From Candidatus Pacearchaeota archaeon (GTDB taxonomy: Archaea > Nanoarchaeota > Nanoarchaeia > Pacearchaeales > GW2011-AR1): a DNA stretch of 12,518 nucleotides. This document shows positions 1-7,332 of the stretch, piece by piece (position 1 is the first letter of the stretch; every line of letters starts with the position of its first letter). The notes beneath the pieces are model-generated. The model made no database searches, was not told the origin of the DNA, and worked only from the letters and a program-made list of their open reading frames with translations. The stretch spans positions 1-12,518 of the forward strand of contig NZER01000080.1 in NCBI GenBank assembly GCA_002690445.1, in the 5' to 3' direction. Both the position numbers and the translations under genes were made by a program.

Positions 1-215
1 CGCGGATCGACCGGCTCGACTGCGACATGATCATCCACCACCGCCTGCGCCGCATTTGGTAGGTCAACGATATGCCCATCACCGTCATAGGTATATATCG
101 CGGTCGAGCCGCCCGTCTCGTGACTACCGATACCGGTGGTAACGTCGATACCGGCGGCGCTTAATTCGCCTTCGAGTTGGTCGAGTTGTACGTCGTTCGT
201 TGTTGTTACAGCCAT
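1..215 (-). CDS. Small phage protein of unknown function, 5' part only
   Basis: I do not recognise this protein. The first 71 residues are visible and the frame is still open at the left edge. It begins MAVTTTNDVQ and is acidic (many Asp and Glu), with no transmembrane stretch, signal peptide or cysteine. The start is well supported: the ATG shares one base with the TAA stop of the fibre gene (TAATG), and AGGAG lies 8 bases upstream (224-228), inside the last codons of the fibre gene. Such coupling implies translation together with the fibre gene. Position after a fibre gene would suit a small tail accessory, fibre chaperone or pre-lysis gene, but the sequence gives no direct support for any of these. 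Confidence 0.8.
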   Translation of the reverse strand, partial: MAVTTTNDVQLDQLEGELSAAGIDVTTGIGSHETGGSTAIYTYDGDGHIVDLPNAAQAVVDDHVAVEPVDP

Positions 216-1306
216 TACGATATCTCCTGCATCACGATGCCGCCGTAGGCTTCCATCGTTGAGGTATTTCCGGCGACCTTCCAGCGCATCGCTACGGTAT
301 GCGCTCCTGCCGCCACGCTCGTAAATCGATGATATCCGGAATAGGTGCCGCAGACATTGGCATCAGCGGTACGTAATCGGCTTTCAGCTACCTCAGAGCC
401 ACCGTCGATTTCGATGGCGACGTAAGAATACTGGTTGTCGGTATCGCTTCGGACGTATGCGGTATACCAGACCAGGAGATCACCGCCGGTCGTGGTGAGC
501 GTAACCTGGCCATCCGATGATGGGATATCTACATAGGTGGTGGAATTCGTTGTCCCGGCGGTGAGGCCCAGGTTCTGGGTGGTTTGCTGAACCATGCCAC
601 CCGAAGATGCCAGAGGATTGGTTGGCATACGCTGTGTGGTGCCCTGCTTGATTACCAGGCCGGCCTCTAGGTTGAACTGGACGGCGCCGGTGGAAGCGTG
701 GTCTATCGCCACCCTCCCGACTACCTGCTGGAAGCTGGTGTCTGCGGTCGGCGCCGTCAACGTCCAGCTACCGGCCGTCTCGCTCAGGTAAACAGGGTCG
801 CCTGCCGCGGACGACGCGCTGGTGTTGATGCTCTCTAGCCGGTGCGTCTTGTACGCGGTGCCGCTCGTGTTGTTCGCCAGGTCGCCCTGCATGATGAACG
901 TAGCCATCGCCCCGTTCACGTTTGCGTCGGCCTTTGACAGCAGGAAGGTCAGCTGCGTCTCGTTCCACCCGCTGACGTAGACCAGCGTGCCCTCGGTGAG
1001 AGTGCTGCCCGTCTCGTTGCGAGCCGCAAGGGTAGAGCCGGGGATGGACTGGTACGTGGGGTCGGCGCCGCTGCCGTTCGACGTGACGACGGTGCCGGCT
1101 GTCGAGCCCCTGGCGAAGCCATCCAGCCCGATCTTCGGCCCCTCACCAGATGTCCCGTCGTGGCTGTGGCCGGTCGTCCCGTGGAAAAGAGCATCAATGA
1201 TGTCCCAGTTGTCGTTCAGGACGGCCAGCCGGCCGGTTGCCCCGGTGCTGCCGCCCTCGCTGCCGGTCTGTTTCGTCAGGCTAAGGTGGGTTGTGGTCGT
1301 CGCCAT
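215..1306 (-). CDS. Modular tail or head fibre protein
   Basis: This 363-residue protein is probably a virion fibre that contacts the host surface. Residues 1-65 are polar, Gly/Thr-rich and contain a His-Asp motif (HGTTGHSHDG, 42-51) of the kind common near the N-terminus of phage fibre proteins. A middle module (about 100-215) carries GDPVYLSETAG (169-179) followed by TAPT and a QVVGRVA strand, a pattern known from many phage fibre and decoration proteins. The C-terminal part (about 255-363) looks like a beta sandwich: a V-L-TTTGG-L-V strand, a DGG turn and AGAHTVAMRW (333-342), as in receptor-binding jelly rolls. Its ATG directly follows the TAA of the preceding gene with no gap, so translation is probably coupled; the ribosome binding site is weak. 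Domain assignments are from pattern memory; fibre identity is likely, tail versus head placement is open. Confidence 0.75.
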   Translation of the reverse strand: MATTTTHLSLTKQTGSEGGSTGATGRLAVLNDNWDIIDALFHGTTGHSHDGTSGEGPKIGLDGFARGSTAGTVVTSNGSGADPTYQSIPGSTLAARNETGSTLTEGTLVYVSGWNETQLTFLLSKADANVNGAMATFIMQGDLANNTSGTAYKTHRLESINTSASSAAGDPVYLSETAGSWTLTAPTADTSFQQVVGRVAIDHASTGAVQFNLEAGLVIKQGTTQRMPTNPLASSGGMVQQTTQNLGLTAGTTNSTTYVDIPSSDGQVTLTTTGGDLLVWYTAYVRSDTDNQYSYVAIEIDGGSEVAESRLRTADANVCGTYSGYHRFTSVAAGAHTVAMRWKVAGNTSTMEAYGGIVMQEIS

Positions 1307-3721
1307 TTAGTTATCCGATCTTACGGTTGCCAGCTGGTCCCAGGAACGGTCAGCAGCCCCGTCCCAATCCCAGGCTGCGATGTCGTTCCAGGTTCCTTCG
1401 ATGTCGTACTGAACGAACTCGGTCAGGGTCAACACGCGAACCATGTCCGTCTCGCGTATCGGGTCAATGTCCAGCAGGCCAAGCTCGCCCTCTTCGACGA
1501 AGACCTCGAACTTCTGACCCAGCAACGACTCGAACTCCACCGTGCCCGACTGTGCTACCAGCGTGTCGAGTGTATCCCGGAGATCGACCGGGTGAGCAAA
1601 GACGTTGGCGCCGGTCAGTTCTAGCGTGGCCCCCAGATCAAGCGCCACGGTGAACTGACGGAAGTAGGGGAACACCTTGCGGTATTCGATCGCTATCGAC
1701 CGGATGCGGGCGGTGCTGGAGCTCGTCCCACTCACCTTGGCATAGACATCCACCCACGTACCCGCCGTATCCTTCGGAAACTTCCGGCTCGACCCCGAGG
1801 CGGTGATGTCACCGAGCGACGTATACGCCCCCCCTTCGGTAGTTCTATAGAAGACCTGCACCTTGTTTGTGGCGCTGATGTTGTCGCCGGAGACGGTCAC
1901 CTGGAGCCAGTTCGTCTCGAACTGCGGCAGGTCGGTGACGGTCCTGGGCACGTAGAACTCCCAGCTGGTGACGAATGATGTGGTGGTTTCGACATCGTTA
2001 AGCGGGTTCGGCCCGTGAACCGGCAGGTTGACGTAGGCGGCGTTGGCAGCGTTGCCCATGTAAAGCCGCTTCTCCCCGCTGACGAACTCCGTCACCCACA
2101 GGGCATTGCAGCGCACACCGGGTAGTTTCAGCCAGCTTTGCCACCGGGCAACGGCCCCAGGCGTCTGCGGCAGGCGCATGATCCAGCTGTCCGTGCCGTT
2201 GTGGACCGCTGCGATCAGGAAGTGATCGTCGTGGGCCAGCGCCGTGATCCTACCGATGATCGGCGTGTCGTTCTCCGGGATCGTCTCCAGCCCCACGTTC
2301 ATAAGGTTTACGCCGTCGGTGACGTTGGGGTTGAACGCCAGGAGCGTCCGCCGGCGGGCCATGTAGAGCAAGCCGTTGATCGCCCGAGAGCCCTTGCCGT
2401 TCTCCGTATCGGGCGCGTCGTGCCACTCGGGCAGCAGAGCTTCGACCAGGCTGGTGAAGTCTTGCGCCAGGTTGTAGACATCCCGATCCGATTCAATGAG
2501 CACCCGGCCGCGAACGCCGTGGATGTTGGTGACCGGCTCGCCGTTGTCGCCGACGATGATGTGCCCGCCCCAGGTGGGGTTAGTCCCACCGTCGAAGCTC
2601 TGCGAAACCGTTAACCGGCCGTACCGCTTCGACACCCTGTAGATTGAACTGCCGGCGGCGGCGGTCGTGTCCGAGAACGTCAGGAACTTCGACGCCTTGT
2701 GTTTCAGGATCGCCGCGATGTCGGCCGTACTGGTGGAGCTATCCAGCGCCGAGCTCACCGTCAGCCGTACCGGGATCATACGGGTTCCATTCACCACATC
2801 CGCCCCCATACCGTCGATCTCGTCCCAGGTGATCTCCCCGCTGACGGCGAAGGTGCTGCCCCCGCTGGAGGTGCCGTCACTCAGGCTGCTCACCGCAGTC
2901 CAGCCGGTGCCGCTCCAATAGTGGACGGAGAGCACCGAGGCGTTGGCGTTGGCGTTGCTGATCGTCACGTTCAACCCGTGGAAGTCTTCGTAAGAGCCGA
3001 CGATCAGCCAGTCGCCGTTCGCTAGGGTGTCCCAGCTGTTCAGCGTCACCGCGAACGGGCTGGTGGTGTCAGCAGCCCAGCTGCCGCCGCTGTCCTGCGT
3101 GAACTCGGTGGCAAGCACGACGCCATCGGTGATCGCGCTCACCTGCGTCATGGTGGTGCCGTCGTAGCTGTAGAGCCCGATATTATCGAGGGCGATGTAG
3201 AGCCGTTCCGAGGCATCATCGCCACGGAAGACCGCCAGGCTGGTGATGATCGAACCGTCGAAGATGTAGACGGTGGAGATCGTCCCGCTGGTGTTGCTCT
3301 TCTTCAAGGTGGCGCCGCCGGCGATGTAGAGCTCGCTGTCGTACTCGATGAAATGCTCGATGTTCGCGCTGGCGCCGATGGTGACCACGTTGATCGGAGG
3401 CGAGGCGTGGACGATGCGCCCGCTGGCGGCGTCCCCGTCCAACGTGAAGCGGTAACCCTCAGTCGTCTCGCCTGGCGTCTGCTGCGCCACTCCCAGGCCG
3501 GCGTGGAAGCGGTTGACTTCATGCGAGCTTGCCACGTCGCCGGGCAGGTTGGCCGATGTGACCCTCCCCTGAGCAACCTGCGCCACCCGGTAGTCAACCT
3601 TCCCCTGCTTGTACGCCGGCGGGCCTCCTGGCCCTCCTCTCTCAGCCTTGGCCTGGAACAGCATGTATTCAACGTCGTCCAGGGTGATGTGCGTGGCAAT
3701 GTTGGTGGGGTCAGTAATCAT
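1307..3721 (-). CDS. Putative tail nozzle / tail tube protein with beta-propeller body
   Basis: At 804 residues this is the longest complete gene. Residues about 115-200 and 345-570 show repeated propeller-like strands: a hydrophobic strand, a turn, then a short Tyr/Trp-rich strand (for example LYIAGG, LYIALDN, LLYMARRR, RLYMGN). A separate module at about 208-340 (YWSGTGW, TFAVSGEITWDE, IPVRLTVSSAL) interrupts them. A second sandwich at about 585-690 (VFYRTTEGG, SLGDIT, KFPKD, IRSIAIEYR) and a tail region at 695-804 finish the protein. Length and position directly after the adaptor-like gene fit the T7 gp12-type nozzle (about 800 residues), a propeller protein closing the tail of podoviruses. 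The P22 gp10-type stabilisation protein is the alternative. The start overlaps the adaptor stop as ATGA, with no strong Shine-Dalgarno sequence, so it relies on coupling. Assignment rests on architecture and order. Confidence 0.6.
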   Translation of the reverse strand: MITDPTNIATHITLDDVEYMLFQAKAERGGPGGPPAYKQGKVDYRVAQVAQGRVTSANLPGDVASSHEVNRFHAGLGVAQQTPGETTEGYRFTLDGDAASGRIVHASPPINVVTIGASANIEHFIEYDSELYIAGGATLKKSNTSGTISTVYIFDGSIITSLAVFRGDDASERLYIALDNIGLYSYDGTTMTQVSAITDGVVLATEFTQDSGGSWAADTTSPFAVTLNSWDTLANGDWLIVGSYEDFHGLNVTISNANANASVLSVHYWSGTGWTAVSSLSDGTSSGGSTFAVSGEITWDEIDGMGADVVNGTRMIPVRLTVSSALDSSTSTADIAAILKHKASKFLTFSDTTAAAGSSIYRVSKRYGRLTVSQSFDGGTNPTWGGHIIVGDNGEPVTNIHGVRGRVLIESDRDVYNLAQDFTSLVEALLPEWHDAPDTENGKGSRAINGLLYMARRRTLLAFNPNVTDGVNLMNVGLETIPENDTPIIGRITALAHDDHFLIAAVHNGTDSWIMRLPQTPGAVARWQSWLKLPGVRCNALWVTEFVSGEKRLYMGNAANAAYVNLPVHGPNPLNDVETTTSFVTSWEFYVPRTVTDLPQFETNWLQVTVSGDNISATNKVQVFYRTTEGGAYTSLGDITASGSSRKFPKDTAGTWVDVYAKVSGTSSSTARIRSIAIEYRKVFPYFRQFTVALDLGATLELTGANVFAHPVDLRDTLDTLVAQSGTVEFESLLGQKFEVFVEEGELGLLDIDPIRETDMVRVLTLTEFVQYDIEGTWNDIAAWDWDGAADRSWDQLATVRSDN

Positions 3722-4926
3722 GGCAGATCAAAGAACGGGTGAACGAGCCGGCCCTGGTGGATGCCACATTGATTCAACCACTCGTCCTGCCACACCTGCG
3801 CCATCTTGTCGTAGTTCGTCGTCGATGAGAGCGACGGGTTCGCCGCCAGCTGCACGTAGAGGTAGCGGAGCGCGCCGGCCTTGATCCATTCGGCGTTCGC
3901 CCGCGTCTCCTGATCGTCAAAGGTCAGGATGTCGTGAGCTCGCAACGCGGAGATTTGAACGGTGCTGGCCGACACAACCGGGTCGCCCAGGTACACCCAA
4001 ACGTCGCCGGCGTCAGCCCGCGGACGAATCTGTGCAATCTCCCGAATACTCCGAACGCCCGCTACAACCTCTCTCGCTACGCCAGTCTGCCGCACCTGCT
4101 GGAGCCAGGTGTTCAGGGTGATCTCGTTGTCGCTGGTATACGTGGTGGCGCCGGCGTCGTTAGCTGCATCGGCAAACCCGATGAGCGTCCCGATGTGCGT
4201 GTCGTTGTTGTCGGAGCCGTAGGTGGCCCCGGTCTTCCACAGGAACCCAAACGTGTCGGAACCCGTGGCCCTGGTCACCGTGAACTTGTTGGCGTTGGAG
4301 CTCGCCGTGGGCTCGTTGAACGTGACGGTGTACGTGTTGTCGGTGGCGGAGCTGTTCAACTGCGTCTGAATCTCCGTCGCCAGGTCTTCCCCGGTGTAGA
4401 TACCTTCGGTGATCGTCGCGGCAGCCGCGCCAGCCGAGCCCTCGGTGAACGGCAGGTACTTGTTCCGGCTGTGGACGATCAACGTCTGCGTGCTCAGGCT
4501 GAGGTTGTAATCGACCGTCCCACTGATCGCCTTCAAGACGAGCCAGATTGATTCCTCAGCCCGTTTGAGCGCGTCGTTGATGGCGATGTGGATGTCGTCC
4601 GGCCCGACGATCCCGAAGACCTCATACTCGACGCCGCTGGCGGTCACGCTGGACGAGCTCCAGTCCCGGTCGGGCGTGAGCGTCCCGCTGTCCTGGGCCA
4701 TCTGCTGTAGCACCCTCACCTGGTCCGCAGCCGCGGCGCCAGGGATGAAGATACGTTTCTCTTTGAACCAGGTGGGCTTACGCCGGAACGACGCGAGGGT
4801 GCTGTCTATAAGGGTGCCGCTGGTGCCGTTGGATGAGGCCGTGCTCGATATGAAGTCGGTGGCGTCGGTGTGCAGCGCCTTTATGATTTCCTGTCGAAGC
4901 GTTTTCCGGGTGGTCTTGACGGCCAT
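3718..4926 (-). CDS. Putative head-to-tail adaptor protein with an inserted beta module
   Basis: This 402-residue protein probably links portal to tail. Residues 5-25 form an N-terminal basic helix. Residues 109-135 (DIHIAINDALKRAEESIWLV) look like the helical bundle of phage adaptor proteins, followed by a short YNLSLS strand. Residues about 285-402 return to mixed helix and strand with an alpha-helical end (NAEWIKAGALRYLYVQL, 344-360; YDKMAQVWQDEW, 372-383). Between them, residues about 155-268 form a distinct module (LPFTEG, GIYTGEDLATEIQTQL, KFTVTR, LIGF, TTYTSD) that recurs in other phage structural proteins. Typical adaptors are about 200 residues, so the extra length is largely this insert. 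ATG start with AGGA about 8 bases upstream. Its stop overlaps the nozzle start (ATGA). It could instead be another tail-completion protein; order after the capsid block and before the nozzle is the main support. Confidence 0.55.
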   Translation of the reverse strand: MAVKTTRKTLRQEIIKALHTDATDFISSTASSNGTSGTLIDSTLASFRRKPTWFKEKRIFIPGAAAADQVRVLQQMAQDSGTLTPDRDWSSSSVTASGVEYEVFGIVGPDDIHIAINDALKRAEESIWLVLKAISGTVDYNLSLSTQTLIVHSRNKYLPFTEGSAGAAAATITEGIYTGEDLATEIQTQLNSSATDNTYTVTFNEPTASSNANKFTVTRATGSDTFGFLWKTGATYGSDNNDTHIGTLIGFADAANDAGATTYTSDNEITLNTWLQQVRQTGVAREVVAGVRSIREIAQIRPRADAGDVWVYLGDPVVSASTVQISALRAHDILTFDDQETRANAEWIKAGALRYLYVQLAANPSLSSTTNYDKMAQVWQDEWLNQCGIHQGRLVHPFFDLP

Positions 4927-4935
4927 TCCACGTTC

Positions 4936-5409
4936 CTATGCTGCCGGCTTTTCCTTGCACGTTCGTTGGTGGTTCTTCACCGACAGGTCAGGGCGCTTGC
5001 TGGCAAAGGTCTTGCCGCACCACTCACACGACGCCACCAGGGGCGTGCCGGCAACTTCGCTCTTATCTTCTACGGCCGGCGGCTCCCCGTCGCTCTCGGC
5101 CTGCTTCATCACACGGCGCCGTTCGGCGATCTCTTTGAGTAGTTCCGGTGACAGGTTGTAGTCGTCCAGGGAATCGGTGTCGGTCAGGAATTGCTGTTCA
5201 CCCAGCGGGGTATCCTCGCTCGCCGGCGTCGCAACGATGTTGATGGCCTCGGCGCTGCCCATCCCCAGGTGCTTGACGCAGTACCACATTTTGTACTCGT
5301 CTTCGAGCTCGTAGCTCGGGTCGCCCAGGCGTTGCCGCTGGGACAATTCATAGGAACGGAAGTAGCAAAAGGCTTTCTCCCGTTTTGTCGCTGCTGGTGC
5401 GTCAGGCAT
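4936..5409 (-). CDS. Small protein with C-terminal C2HC zinc-finger-like motif
   Basis: This 157-residue protein has no family I recognise. Residues 8-60 are helical and aromatic-rich with C15 and C44. Residues 85-107 form a charged helix (LSPELLKEIAERRRVMKQAE), then an acidic linker. The end carries C128-x2-C131-x15-H147-x3-C151 within CEWCGKTF and KNHQRTC, an arrangement expected to bind one zinc ion. The start was set at 5409, where the ATG overlaps the TAA of the upstream gene (TAATG) and AGAGGG lies just upstream. The frame is open a further 50 codons to 5559, but that part overlaps the upstream gene and is less plausible. The stop is 9 bases before the adaptor gene. Roles could be a head-completion factor, a minor virion protein or a nucleic-acid-binding regulator. 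Confidence 0.75.
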   Translation of the reverse strand: MPDAPAATKREKAFCYFRSYELSQRQRLGDPSYELEDEYKMWYCVKHLGMGSAEAINIVATPASEDTPLGEQQFLTDTDSLDDYNLSPELLKEIAERRRVMKQAESDGEPPAVEDKSEVAGTPLVASCEWCGKTFASKRPDLSVKNHQRTCKEKPAA

Positions 5410-5789
5410 TACCCCAACCCTCTTTCTTTCTTCAACCGGCGAATCTCTCGCCAGTTGCCTTGACCACTCTTTGACGTGTGAACTTGAGAAGGGTTGGCGC
5501 GCTCGATCCCCTTCTGTCCGAGAGAGCGCGGCGTCTCGTCTCCGTGAACGTCGCTCCACATGATCATGAAGCCACCCGGAACGGTGATGTTGGGGTACTC
5601 GCCGGCCACGCTGAGCTCGCCGTCGAACCGCTGGCTAGACGCATCGCAGACGTGTCCCTCGACCATGACCGGGCAGGGGTGGTAGGACCGGCCAGGCCGG
5701 TGAGCCTCCCAAACATGCCCAGCACGGCAGCGATACAGGAGCCCTCGCCGCGGGGCGGCGTCCGCTTCCACGGCGGGGGCTCCTGGCAT
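5409..5789 (-). CDS. Small Cys/His-rich putative zinc-ribbon phage protein
   Basis: This 126-residue protein is not recognised at family level. Its N-terminal third has a zinc-ribbon-like set: C21-RAG-H25 (YRCRAGHVWEAH), then HPCP at 37-40 with C39, and GHVC with H46 and C48. This resembles short ribbons that begin with a Y-x-C-x-x-x-H strand and close with CP-x(n)-C, but the spacing is not canonical. The middle (PNITVPGGFMIMWSD) is hydrophobic, and the C-terminus is a basic tail (REIRRLKKERG). ATG begins 2 bases after the stop of the 171-residue gene, with only a weak GGGAT upstream, and its own stop overlaps the next start. It sits among head genes, next to a second zinc-finger-like protein. 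It may be a minor virion or head-closure protein, or a regulator. Confidence 0.7.
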   Translation of the reverse strand: MPGAPAVEADAAPRRGLLYRCRAGHVWEAHRPGRSYHPCPVMVEGHVCDASSQRFDGELSVAGEYPNITVPGGFMIMWSDVHGDETPRSLGQKGIERANPSQVHTSKSGQGNWREIRRLKKERGLG

Positions 5790-5791
5790 CG

Positions 5792-6307
5792 CTACAGCGC
5801 GATCCCGGCCTGCGGGTACTGAATCCAGGTGCGGAGAGTATCCGTCCCGGTTCCACCCTCAGTCTCGAAGCACTTAACTCCGTAGATAGTGGTGGTGTTC
5901 GCGTCGTCCATCGAGCCGGCGGTCGCCGTGCTCTGGACAGTGTTGCCCAGGGCCATGCTGACCAGGTAGCTCGCGTAGCAGATTCCTCGGATTTGGAACC
6001 AGCCATAGCTGGACGCCACAACCGCAGCGCAGGCCACGGCGAGCGGGTCACGGAGATCGACGGTCGTGGTCGTCGCCAGCGCAACGGCGGCGGTGATGTC
6101 GCCGGCGATGCAATAGCTAACCCACGAACCTTCGGCCACGCTTGCGACGCCTTTGAGGTAGATGTACTCACCCCCTCGGGTGTCGAAACACGTCTGCCCC
6201 AGGGTGAACTTCGGCGAGCTATCCACTCGCGTCAGGTCGGCCCCGAGCGGGCCGCTGATCTTCCGAAACTCCGAAGTGAAAGTGTTGGAACTAGATTCCG
6301 TTGCCAC
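5792..6307 (-). CDS. Putative capsid decoration / head stabilisation protein
   Basis: This 171-residue protein lies directly downstream of the major capsid gene. It is rich in Thr, Ala, Gly and Val with short beta-forming stretches (FTLGQTCFDTRGGEYIYLKG at 34-53; a GWFQIRG strand at 101-107; TTTIYGVKCFE; LRTWIQYP). The pattern of a short polar N-terminus, a GEYIYLKG strand, an Ala/Val-rich helix-like stretch with repeated VAL/VAC, then QIRG recurs in capsid-associated phage proteins. It has four Cys but no metal-site pattern. The start is GTG, chosen because GGGAG (6318-6322) lies 10 bases upstream and no ATG gives a better start; an in-frame TAA at 6315-6317 prevents extension. Decoration is inferred from position, size and composition. 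The leader holds unusual tandem hairpins, described separately, which may tune its expression relative to the coat protein. Confidence 0.65.
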   Translation of the reverse strand: MATESSSNTFTSEFRKISGPLGADLTRVDSSPKFTLGQTCFDTRGGEYIYLKGVASVAEGSWVSYCIAGDITAAVALATTTTVDLRDPLAVACAAVVASSYGWFQIRGICYASYLVSMALGNTVQSTATAGSMDDANTTTIYGVKCFETEGGTGTDTLRTWIQYPQAGIAL

Positions 6308-6314
6308 TTTTGAT

Positions 6315-6362
6315 TTACTCCCTGCCGCTTATCACGGCGTTACTCCCCCGGCTTCTCACCGG
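6315..6362 (-). repeat. Two tandem imperfect hairpin units in the decoration-gene leader
   Basis: Unit A is 6362-6340 and unit B is 6338-6315 (minus strand order). Aligned with one gap they match at 18 of 24 columns. Each has a 4-bp core stem, a 7-base loop (TGAGAAG in A, TGATAAG in B) and then GGGAGTAA. The stems are CCGG/CCGG in A and GCCG/CGGC in B: two of the four pairs differ by compensatory double changes (C-G to G-C and G-C to C-G). Unit A can extend to a 7-bp stem (6365-6359 with 6351-6345, one G-T pair). The B unit ends in the Shine-Dalgarno sequence of the following gene. No T-run follows either hairpin, so they are not ordinary terminators. A translational operator or RNA-processing site is possible. 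Confidence 0.6.
6318..6322 (-). promoter_or_regulatory. Shine-Dalgarno GGGAG supporting the GTG start at 6307
   Basis: GGGAG on the minus strand is followed by a 10-base A/T-rich spacer (TAAATCAAAA) and then GTG. It decides the start of the 171-residue decoration-like gene. The same bases are the end of the second hairpin repeat unit, so the ribosome site is part of the repeated structure. Confidence 0.6.
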
Positions 6363-6372
6363 AGGCTTTGAA

Positions 6373-7329
6373 TTAGGAATTAGTGACACCCGTGAGCTTG
6401 CCGCTCTTGCGGCAATTACTCTGCGTCAAATTCCCCATGAACAACAGCTGCATGATGTCGGCATCCTGGTTCGTCGGGCTCTTAGCCGGCGTCGCAACCA
6501 TGTCCCGATCGGAGTGAGTCACCCAATCGAAGAAGTTGGTGTTGAGCCAGTAGAACAGCTGCGTGGTGCAGCCCTCGTCCCAGGTGATGTCGGCACCCTT
6601 GTACCGCAACGACTCGAAGCCGGCCGAGGCCAAATCCGAGGTGTTGTACCGCTTTTCGGGCGAGAGCAGGTCTTCATAGCCCTCGTAGATCGCCTGCGTG
6701 GTCAGACCGAGATTCGGCCCCCCACCCACACGACCTAGCGAGACGGTGTTGTAGATCGCCTGCATCATTGCCTCGGTGAGAACGCCGCCGGCCGCAGTCT
6801 CGGTGGAACTCCACCAAGAGTTAGTGCCTCGGGCGATCCCGCCGTAGGTGCCTGCTGAATCGACGGCGAGCGCCAATCCGGTCAGGTCTTTGGAATCGTT
6901 GGCCGTGCCGTCCAGGTAAATCTGAGTGTCGAGCTCAGCCTGCATGGACATTTCGGCGTTCCGAATCCGTTGTTCGAGCACGCTGAACTGTGCAGCGTTG
7001 CCCTGGTTGATCAATCGCTCTCGACCAGAGATGGAAATGGTGACGTACACCTGTTTCCAGTCGAACGCGGCGTCCGTGAGAACTTCGCGCGGAGTAACGT
7101 CCATCAGGTCGTAACCCGAGTAGGAACCCCGACTGGTGTTTTCGGCGTACATCAACGGCTGGACGATCTGATTACCGCCGGCGCGGAAGCTGTTTGGCCC
7201 CCGGTCGCGGGTCAGAAGGAAGATCAAAGCGTTGGCCTTGAAAATGTTGTCCTGAACCCCGTGGTCCAGCATCCAGTTATTGATGGTCGAAGCGAGTAGA
7301 TCAGTATTGAAACTCGATGGAAGTGCCAT
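6373..7329 (-). CDS. Major capsid (coat) protein, HK97-fold type
   Basis: This 318-residue protein is the likely shell subunit. I recognise the pattern of a widespread phage coat family: YSGYDLMDVTPREVLT (70-85), AAFDWKQVYVTISISGRERL (87-106), a helix with EMSMQAELDTQIYLDGT (125-141), GLALAVD then TYGGIARGTNSWW (161-173), and a C-terminal half with GFESLRYKGADITWDEGC (237-254) and LFYWLNTNFF (258-267). The DWKQ strand and following helix correspond to the E-loop and spine-helix region in such proteins. Length is normal for the family, with no obvious protease or delta domain. ATG starts 3 bases after the scaffold stop, with AGGA about 8 bases upstream. It is followed by the leader containing the tandem hairpins. 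Confident on coat identity; the exact family needs profile confirmation. Confidence 0.88.
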   Translation of the reverse strand: MALPSSFNTDLLASTINNWMLDHGVQDNIFKANALIFLLTRDRGPNSFRAGGNQIVQPLMYAENTSRGSYSGYDLMDVTPREVLTDAAFDWKQVYVTISISGRERLINQGNAAQFSVLEQRIRNAEMSMQAELDTQIYLDGTANDSKDLTGLALAVDSAGTYGGIARGTNSWWSSTETAAGGVLTEAMMQAIYNTVSLGRVGGGPNLGLTTQAIYEGYEDLLSPEKRYNTSDLASAGFESLRYKGADITWDEGCTTQLFYWLNTNFFDWVTHSDRDMVATPAKSPTNQDADIMQLLFMGNLTQSNCRKSGKLTGVTNS

Positions 7330-7332
7330 TAC

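Noticed and set aside
4565..5161. 198-codon plus-strand frame
   Set aside because: Spans the antisense of the end of one gene and the start of another, with no sensible domain; the minus-strand genes explain the region.
5410..5559. 50-codon upstream extension of the C2HC zinc-finger gene
   Set aside because: It overlaps the coding part of the upstream gene by 150 bases; the TAATG start at 5409 matches the coupling used elsewhere in the window.
5635..6171. 178-codon minus-strand frame overlapping the decoration-like gene
   Set aside because: Pro/Arg/Ser-rich low-complexity product, crosses a gene boundary and competes with a better gene that has a ribosome site and beta-rich sequence.
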